NCBI GenBank assembly: GCA_047600765.1
Contig: JASGKF010000001.1
Span: 992,001-1,056,000 of the forward strand
From: Viridibacterium sp047600765
GTDB lineage: Bacteria > Pseudomonadota > Gammaproteobacteria > Burkholderiales > Rhodocyclaceae
DNA length: 64,000 bases
Direction of reading: 5' to 3'
Shown here piece after piece: positions 63,401 through 64,000 of the stretch (its first letter is position 1; every line of letters starts with the position of its first letter). The notes beneath the pieces were generated by a model, which did no database searches, was not told the origin of the DNA, and was given only the letters and a program-made list of their open reading frames with translations. The position numbers were made by a program, and so were the translations under genes.

Positions 63401-64000
63401 TCAACTGAATGCCACCGCCTCAACAGCGTATATCTCAGGCAGATGCGCCTTGATGCATTGCCAGCTGTCGCCTTCGTCGCGGCTGGCCCAGACCTCGCCG
63501 CTGGTGGTGCCGAAGTAGACGCCGGCGGGGGTGGCGGCATCCGCCGTGAGGGCCTGGCGTTTGACGGTGAGCCAGGCTTGTTCGGTGGGCAGGCCTTGGC
63601 TGAGCCATTGCCAGCTCTCGCCACCATCGCGGCTGCGCAGCAGGCCGGGCTGGCCTGCGGGGGAGACGCGGGGCCAGACGGTTCCGGCGTCCATGGGGAA
63701 GGTCCACAGCGTGTCGGGGTCGCGCGGGTGCAGGGCGAGCGCGAGGCCGACGTCGTAGCGCTGGTCTTTGGCGGGCGGGTTGGCACTGCCCACGTTGGCA
63801 CCTATGTCGGTCCAGCGCGCATCGCCTTCGTCGTGGCGGAACAGGCCGCAGTGGTTCTGCTGGTAGAGGCGCGTGGGCCGCGCGGGGTGCAGGCCGGCGC
63901 AGTGGGGGTCGTGGCCGAATTCGATGTCGGGATCGGGGTAGAAGTCGGCACGCACGCCTTTGTTGAAGGGCTTCCAGTCGGCGCCGCCGTCGCGCGATTC
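63401..64000 (-). CDS. BNR/YVTN-repeat (exo-alpha-sialidase-like) protein, 5' end outside window
   Basis: The open frame continues to the right edge. Beta-propeller repeats carry the S-x-D-G-G/x-x-W sequence, seen in SRDGGADWKPF, SRDGGESWQW and SRDEGDSWQC (Asp-box type). It is therefore the C-terminal ~200 residues of a WD40/YVTN/BNR protein annotated as sialidase-like glycosidase; no catalytic Arg triad can be judged from the fragment. The MoaD/ThiS gene follows on the same strand. Confidence 0.82.
   Translation of the reverse strand, partial: ESRDGGADWKPFNKGVRADFYPDPDIEFGHDPHCAGLHPARPTRLYQQNHCGLFRHDEGDARWTDIGANVGSANPPAKDQRYDVGLALALHPRDPDTLWTFPMDAGTVWPRVSPAGQPGLLRSRDGGESWQWLSQGLPTEQAWLTVKRQALTADAATPAGVYFGTTSGEVWASRDEGDSWQCIKAHLPEIYAVEAVAFS

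Overview
The window reads as a chromosomal segment of a high-GC betaproteobacterium, most like the Rhodocyclales/Zoogloea group. This is inferred from the gene order aroQ-accB-accC-prmA-DUF3426, the lptD-surA-pdxA-rsmA block, type IV pilus ATPase PilU, Mpl/AmgK/MurU cell-wall recycling, ubiquinone genes, and a PEP-CTERM protein of the kind exported by exosortase-bearing betaproteobacteria. No species can be named from sequence alone. Most of the window is ordinary housekeeping DNA; accessory DNA is concentrated from about 50.3 kb to the right edge.

Layout. 1-7.6 kb: 3' part of pilU, an RNA methyltransferase, hemJ, an SDR epimerase, a frameshifted ferredoxin-type reductase, a degenerate-EAL/HDOD protein, two poorly known proteins and a DUF2237 protein. 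7.8-17.3 kb (minus): a tightly packed unit lptD-surA-pdxA-patatin lipoprotein-rsmA-rfbC-galE-manC, joining outer-membrane LPS assembly to nucleotide-sugar supply. 17.5-31.8 kb (plus, except one tRNA): amgK, an ammonium transporter, tRNA-Met, miaB, a zinc metalloprotease lipoprotein, phoH, murU, pepP, ubiH, a LysR regulator and dacB. 31.8-41.5 kb (minus): a Cache-HAMP-GAF-HD-GYP sensor, ubiD, a PEP-CTERM protein, a copper-delivery set (SCO, PCu(A)C, YcnI-like, DUF2946), mpl and a DUF4124 protein. 41.6-50.3 kb (plus): a TlpA-type thioredoxin, aroQ, accBC, prmA, DUF3426, DUF2314, a PfkB kinase, a glycine-zipper lipoprotein and a methyltransferase. 50.4-53 kb: an ornithine-lipid-type locus with olsB and two tandem olsA-like acyltransferases. 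53-64 kb: a patatin-like protein, a membrane protein, an aminotransferase, an AT-richer AAA-ATPase/RloB pair that looks like an AbiL-type defence module, a DUF1906/TIGR02594 cell-wall hydrolase, a secreted unknown, an HtrA-like pseudoprotease, a MoaD/ThiS protein and a BNR-repeat protein running off the edge.

Functional threads: cell-wall recycling (AmgK, MurU, Mpl, DacB), envelope assembly (LptD, SurA), ubiquinone synthesis (UbiH, UbiD), copper delivery to cytochrome oxidase, and c-di-GMP-linked signalling (HD-GYP).

The most striking pattern found by reading is that five genes (near 4147, 33442, 38203, 49346 and 55431) are each broken by one extra base, and in all five the extra base can be placed in a GAAC/GTTC tetramer where GAC/GTC restores the frame. 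This is more probably a systematic sequence or assembly artefact than biology, but it changes the annotation of five genes. The other notable region is 56.4-58.9 kb, where the AAA-RloB pair sits between a 3' remnant of an aminotransferase gene and a decayed second copy of the MoaD/ThiS gene, with palindromic repeats alongside.
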